Part shown: positions 32,419-35,207 of the stretch, piece by piece
How positions within the stretch are numbered: position 1 is the first letter of the stretch
Layout: every line of letters begins with the position of its first letter
Assembly: GCF_001591445.1 (NCBI RefSeq)
Contig: NZ_BCUX01000052.1
Location: 1 to 35,207, forward strand
Origin: Neobacillus drentensis NBRC 102427
GTDB lineage: Bacteria > Bacillota > Bacilli > Bacillales > Cytobacillaceae
Reading direction: 5' to 3'
Length of the DNA stretch: 35,207 bases
Position numbers and translations under genes: made by a program
Notes under the pieces: model-generated
What the model was told of the DNA's origin: nothing
Databases searched by the model: none
Seen by the model: the letters and a program-made list of their open reading frames with translations, nothing else

Positions 32419-33660
32419 TTAATATTCCGGATAAAGTGTAAATTTGCTTGTTAATGCTTCGACGCGTCCTGCCGCTTCCTCAAGCTTCGCCACATCTTCA
32501 TGATTTTTCAAGGTAAACGCGATGATGGAAGCGATCTCGTCCATTTCCGCTTCACCAAAGCCACGGCTTGTAACTGCCGCCGTGCCGATGCGTATACCAC
32601 TTGTTACAAATGGGCTTTGCGGATCATAAGGAATTGTGTTTTTATTGACTGTAATCCCAATTTCATCAAGGACCTTTTCAGCAACTTTGCCTGTCAGACC
32701 AAGTGTCTGAACGTCCACCAACAGCAGGTGGTTGTCCGTTCCGCCGGAAACGAGCTTCAAGCCTTCTTTTTGGAGACTTTCAGCTAAGCGCTGAGCATTG
32801 GTGACAATTTGACCAGCATATGCTTTAAAGCTATCCTGCAGTACTTCGCCAAAGGCTACAGCTTTTGCAGCAATCACATGCATAAGCGGACCGCCTTGAA
32901 TTCCAGGGAAGATCGATTTATCAATTTTCTTGCCAAATTCCTCTTTGCAAAGGATCATCCCGCCGCGTGGACCGCGCAAAGTTTTGTGAGTGGTTGTTGT
33001 CACAAAATCAGCGTAAGGAACTGGGTTTTGGTGCAAGCCTGCCGCAACAAGCCCGGCAATGTGCGCCATATCGACCATGAGATACGCACCGACTTCATCA
33101 GCAATCTCACGGAATTTTGCAAAGTCAATCGCGCGCGGATAGGCACTGGCACCGGCAACAATCATTTTCGGCTTATGCTCGAGTGCTTTGGCACGAACAT
33201 CATCATAATTGATGCGGTGCGTCGTTTCGTCGACACCGTATTCAACAAAGTTATATTGAATACCACTGAAGTTAACCGGACTGCCGTGTGTTAAATGGCC
33301 GCCGTGGGAGAGATTCATGCCAAGCACGGTGTCTCCTTGCTCAAGAACCGTGAAGTAAACGGCCATATTGGCCTGTGCACCTGAGTGCGGCTGCACGTTT
33401 ACATACTCCGCTCCGAAAATTTCCTTCGCGCGGTTGCGGGCTAAGTCTTCGACGATATCGACATATTCACAGCCGCCATAATAGCGTCGGCCAGGATAAC
33501 CCTCTGCATACTTATTCGTTAACACAGACCCCTGGGCCTCCATGACTGCTTCACTGACAAAGTTTTCTGATGCAATTAATTCAATTTTGGAGCGCTGACG
33601 ACCTAACTCTTGTTGAATCGCTTGAAAAACCTGTTCATCGGCATGAGACAAATGCTTCAT
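32419..33660 (-). CDS. glyA: Serine hydroxymethyltransferase
   Basis: PLP enzyme interconverting serine and glycine while loading one-carbon units on tetrahydrofolate. The frame extends to 33720, but AAAGGGGG lies about 10 bases before the ATG at 33660, giving MKHLSHADEQVFQAIQQELG, 413 aa, as in other bacilli. The PLP Lys is in VTTTTHKTLRGPRGGMIL; RRYYGGCEYVD and SGAQANMAVY are also typical. It has its own promoter and terminator. In B. subtilis glyA belongs to the PurR regulon; I cannot identify a PurBox here with confidence. Confidence 0.97.
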   Translation of the reverse strand: MKHLSHADEQVFQAIQQELGRQRSKIELIASENFVSEAVMEAQGSVLTNKYAEGYPGRRYYGGCEYVDIVEDLARNRAKEIFGAEYVNVQPHSGAQANMAVYFTVLEQGDTVLGMNLSHGGHLTHGSPVNFSGIQYNFVEYGVDETTHRINYDDVRAKALEHKPKMIVAGASAYPRAIDFAKFREIADEVGAYLMVDMAHIAGLVAAGLHQNPVPYADFVTTTTHKTLRGPRGGMILCKEEFGKKIDKSIFPGIQGGPLMHVIAAKAVAFGEVLQDSFKAYAGQIVTNAQRLAESLQKEGLKLVSGGTDNHLLLVDVQTLGLTGKVAEKVLDEIGITVNKNTIPYDPQSPFVTSGIRIGTAAVTSRGFGEAEMDEIASIIAFTLKNHEDVAKLEEAAGRVEALTSKFTLYPEY

Positions 33661-33718
33661 GACAAAAAATCCCCCTTTATGTATGAACCTAAAATAACTA
33701 TTTGAAAATTCCATTTTC

Positions 33719-33747
33719 ATTCTACCACGTTTTACTACGAAGTAAAA
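33719..33747 (-). promoter_or_regulatory. Candidate glyA promoter with overlapping inverted repeat
   Basis: On the minus strand TTTACT (33746-33741), 16 bases, TAGAAT (33724-33719). A perfect 7-bp inverted repeat, TTTTACT-ACGA-AGTAAAA (33730-33747), covers the -35 and half the spacer, where a repressor would act. The leader would be about 50 nt. Confidence 0.45.
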
Positions 33748-33805
33748 AAGAAAAAGTAGACATCCCCTTGGAAACTTCTATTTCAAAAGTGATAAACTAG
33801 CAAAT

Positions 33806-33818
33806 GGTGCCTGACACC
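33806..33818. repeat. Copy of the GGTGCCTGACACC palindrome upstream of glyA
   Basis: Exact 13-bp copy in the ywlG-glyA gap, 30 bases from the next copy in the ywlG terminator. Orientation is opposite to the copies at 7638, 16834 and 23457, although the word is nearly self-complementary. Confidence 0.8.
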
Positions 33819-33847
33819 ACGCGGAAATACGTTACCACATTTTTTTC

Positions 33848-33892
33848 AAAAAAAAGTGCCTGACACCCTTAAAAAAATGAGTGTCAGGCACC
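33848..33892 (-). terminator. Terminator of rpiB-ywlG made of two inverted palindrome copies
   Basis: On the minus strand GTGCCTGACAC (33891-33881) pairs perfectly with GTGTCAGGCAC (33866-33856) around a 14-nt loop and is followed by T8 (33855-33848). It lies 8 bases past the ywlG stop codon. Both arms are copies of the dispersed repeat word. Confidence 0.9.
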
Positions 33893-33899
33893 ACAGCTT

Positions 33900-34466
33900 T
33901 TATGTACAGCTCAAATTGTCTGTTGCGCGCTCGTATACGGCTCGCACTCCGCCGATCAGCTTCGGGCGTACCTTGGCTAGGGTGACATGGGCCTGTCCGA
34001 CGCTTTTTTGCTTGACGCGGACGGGAACGGCGACATGTTTTAAATGCATGCCAATCAGTGTGTTGCCGATGTCGATGCCGGCATCTGCCTTTACGAACTC
34101 GACGACAACAGCGTCATCCATTGCTCCAAAAGCATACGTAGCCATTGCCCCGCCAGCTGTTCGGACAGGGATAACTGAAACTTCATCGAGGCGCTTTTCC
34201 TCTGCAACCGCTCGTTCGACCACCAAGGCTCGGTTTAGATGCTCGCAGCATTGGAAGGCAAGTGCAATCCCCGTTTTCTCTTGGAGTTTTTTCATACAGC
34301 GGTAAATCATTTCCGCCACTTCGACGGTCCCTGATGTCCCAATTCGCTCCCCAATGACCTCACTCGTACTGCAGCCAATCACTAGCAGCTGCCCTTGTTT
34401 GAATGCTGCCTGTTCTTTGAATTCCGTTAGTATCGCTTCCAATTCTTGTTCACACTTTAGAATCAT
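33900..34466 (-). CDS. ywlG: YwlG, TIGR01440-family protein
   Basis: 188 aa, cytoplasmic, no membrane segment or signal. Recognised by its overall pattern (GQLLVIGCSTSEVIGERIGTSG near residue 25-50; AFQCCEHLNRALVVER; GNTLIGMHLKHVAVPVR) and by lying between rpiB and glyA, as in B. subtilis. The family is known from Firmicutes and its biochemical role is undetermined to my knowledge. Two adjacent Cys in FQCCEH are conserved-looking. GGGAGGGCAAGG precedes the ATG. It follows rpiB by 42 bp without a terminator, so they are cotranscribed. Confidence 0.9.
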   Translation of the reverse strand: MILKCEQELEAILTEFKEQAAFKQGQLLVIGCSTSEVIGERIGTSGTVEVAEMIYRCMKKLQEKTGIALAFQCCEHLNRALVVERAVAEEKRLDEVSVIPVRTAGGAMATYAFGAMDDAVVVEFVKADAGIDIGNTLIGMHLKHVAVPVRVKQKSVGQAHVTLAKVRPKLIGGVRAVYERATDNLSCT

Positions 34467-34508
34467 AAACCTTGCCCTCCCCGAACAGATTTTCAGTCCA
34501 ACCCAAGC

Positions 34509-34958
34509 CTAGTTAGAGGTGCTATCCTCATATTCGCCAATTTTTCCAACACGCCCAGCATGTCGGCCGCCTTCAAACTCACCTGTTAACCAGATTTGGG
34601 CAATATCTCGGGCAAGACCGGGTCCAATGACACGCTCACCCATCGCAAGAATATTGGAATCATTATGGGCCCGCGTTGCTTTTGCGCTAAATGTATCATG
34701 AACTAGGGCACAGCGGATCCCCTTCACCTTATTGGCGGCAATACTCATGCCAATACCAGTCCCACAAATTAGGATACCGCGGTCAAACTCGCCGCTCGCC
34801 ACCTTTTTTGCAACCGGCAGGGCATAATCAGGATAATCAACAGATGTTTCACAGTCACAGCCAAAATCCTCGTATTCAATTCCCATTTCTTTAAGCAATT
34901 GCGCAATTTCTTTGCGGAGATTAACCCCGCCATGGTCTGACGCTAGTGCCACTTTCAT
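34509..34958 (-). CDS. rpiB: Ribose-5-phosphate isomerase B
   Basis: Interconverts ribose-5-phosphate and ribulose-5-phosphate; RpiB/LacA/LacB family, 149 aa. The N-terminal D9-H10-G motif, catalytic Cys65 in ILICGTGIGMSIAANK, and H98 in ATRAHNDSN are present, which favours RpiB over LacA. GGAGG precedes the ATG. It provides ribose phosphate that fits with the nearby upp and glyA genes of nucleotide metabolism. The 249 bp upstream to the window edge contains only repeats and a small CCCC/GGGG hairpin near 34993-35005. Confidence 0.95.
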   Translation of the reverse strand: MKVALASDHGGVNLRKEIAQLLKEMGIEYEDFGCDCETSVDYPDYALPVAKKVASGEFDRGILICGTGIGMSIAANKVKGIRCALVHDTFSAKATRAHNDSNILAMGERVIGPGLARDIAQIWLTGEFEGGRHAGRVGKIGEYEDSTSN

Positions 34959-35043
34959 CTTAAAAACCTCCGATATCTTATTAACGGACTACCCCCACTA
35001 AGGGGCTTGTGCTCTCGTGATTAATTTTGACATACCGCTATAA

Positions 35044-35115
35044 AAAGATAAAGTTCCAACCAAAAATAAAGTTCCAATCAAAGATAAAGTTCCAACCAAA
35101 AATAAAATTCCAATC
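35044..35115. repeat. Tandem repeat, four 18-bp units in an ABAB pattern
   Basis: Units at 35044, 35062, 35080 and 35098. Units 1 and 3 are identical (AAAGATAAAGTTCCAACC); units 2 and 4 differ from them by a few bases and from each other by one. This implies an 18-bp duplication followed by duplication of the 36-bp pair. Intergenic, upstream of rpiB; no known function. Confidence 0.85.
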
Positions 35116-35148
35116 AAACTAAAAAGCCTACCCGTGCTGATGAATAGA

Positions 35149-35207
35149 CGGAAAAATTCCGCTTAATTCGTAATTATGATTAAAAAAGGCTTAAATAGGC
35201 GGAGAGA
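35149..35207. repeat. Second member of the CGGAAAA-TCCGCTTA repeat family
   Basis: CGGAAAAATTCCG (35149-35161) followed by CTTAATT resembles the left-edge words at 2-26 and 53-77. The last bases, AAATAGGCGGAGAGA, look like an inverted copy of the same motif. The element may continue beyond the window. Confidence 0.6.

Noticed and set aside
33856..33892. Closely spaced repeat copies considered as the start of a CRISPR array.
   Set aside because: Only three short copies, in different orientations, with unequal spacing and no cas genes; two form a terminator stem.

Overview
The window is a 35 kb stretch of a low-to-moderate-GC, endospore-forming Firmicute, most likely a Bacillaceae of the Bacillus/Neobacillus type. 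The basis is the gene content and order: rpiB, ywlG, glyA, upp, the atp operon, ywzB, ywmB, murAA, spoIID and spoIIQ follow one another as in the Bacillus subtilis ywl-ywm region. SpoIIQ and SpoIID occur only in endospore formers. Every gene I accept lies on the minus strand, so transcription runs from high to low coordinates. I see no tRNA, rRNA, CRISPR array or insertion sequence.

Layout in transcription order: 34958-33900 rpiB and ywlG, closed by a terminator; 33660-32419 glyA with its own promoter; 32198-31569 upp; 31396-29165 a secreted subtilisin-like (S8) protease; 28788-21573 the F1Fo ATP synthase operon (an AtpZ-like gene, atpI, B, E, F, H, A, G, D, C); 20977-10575 an 11-gene complex I operon (nuoA, B, C, D, H, I, J, K, L, M, N) without the NADH-oxidising subunits NuoE, F and G; 10318-7769 ywzB, ywmB and murAA; 7522-6485 spoIID; 6270-5446 spoIIQ; 5338-3353 a class B penicillin-binding protein lipoprotein (PbpC type); 3169-353 a large exported beta-helix/Ig-like repeat protein.

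The genes form two functional blocks. Complex I and ATP synthase sit next to each other and couple electron flow to ATP synthesis through the proton gradient. MurAA, PbpC, SpoIID and SpoIIQ deal with peptidoglycan synthesis and its remodelling during engulfment in sporulation.

The less ordinary content is in sequence structure and not in new genes. A palindromic word, GGTGTCAGGCACC or its complement, occurs nine times: in gaps between genes, as both arms of a terminator, and inside two unrelated genes where it is read in the same frame. NuoC has an N-terminal extension of about 198 residues built from Lys/Ala repeats. Strong hairpins lie at the ATP synthase gene junctions where subunit stoichiometry changes. 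Both window edges carry members of one short repeat family. For about a dozen genes the ribosome-binding site places the start downstream of the longest open frame, and I give those corrected starts. I found no convincing undescribed multi-gene system.
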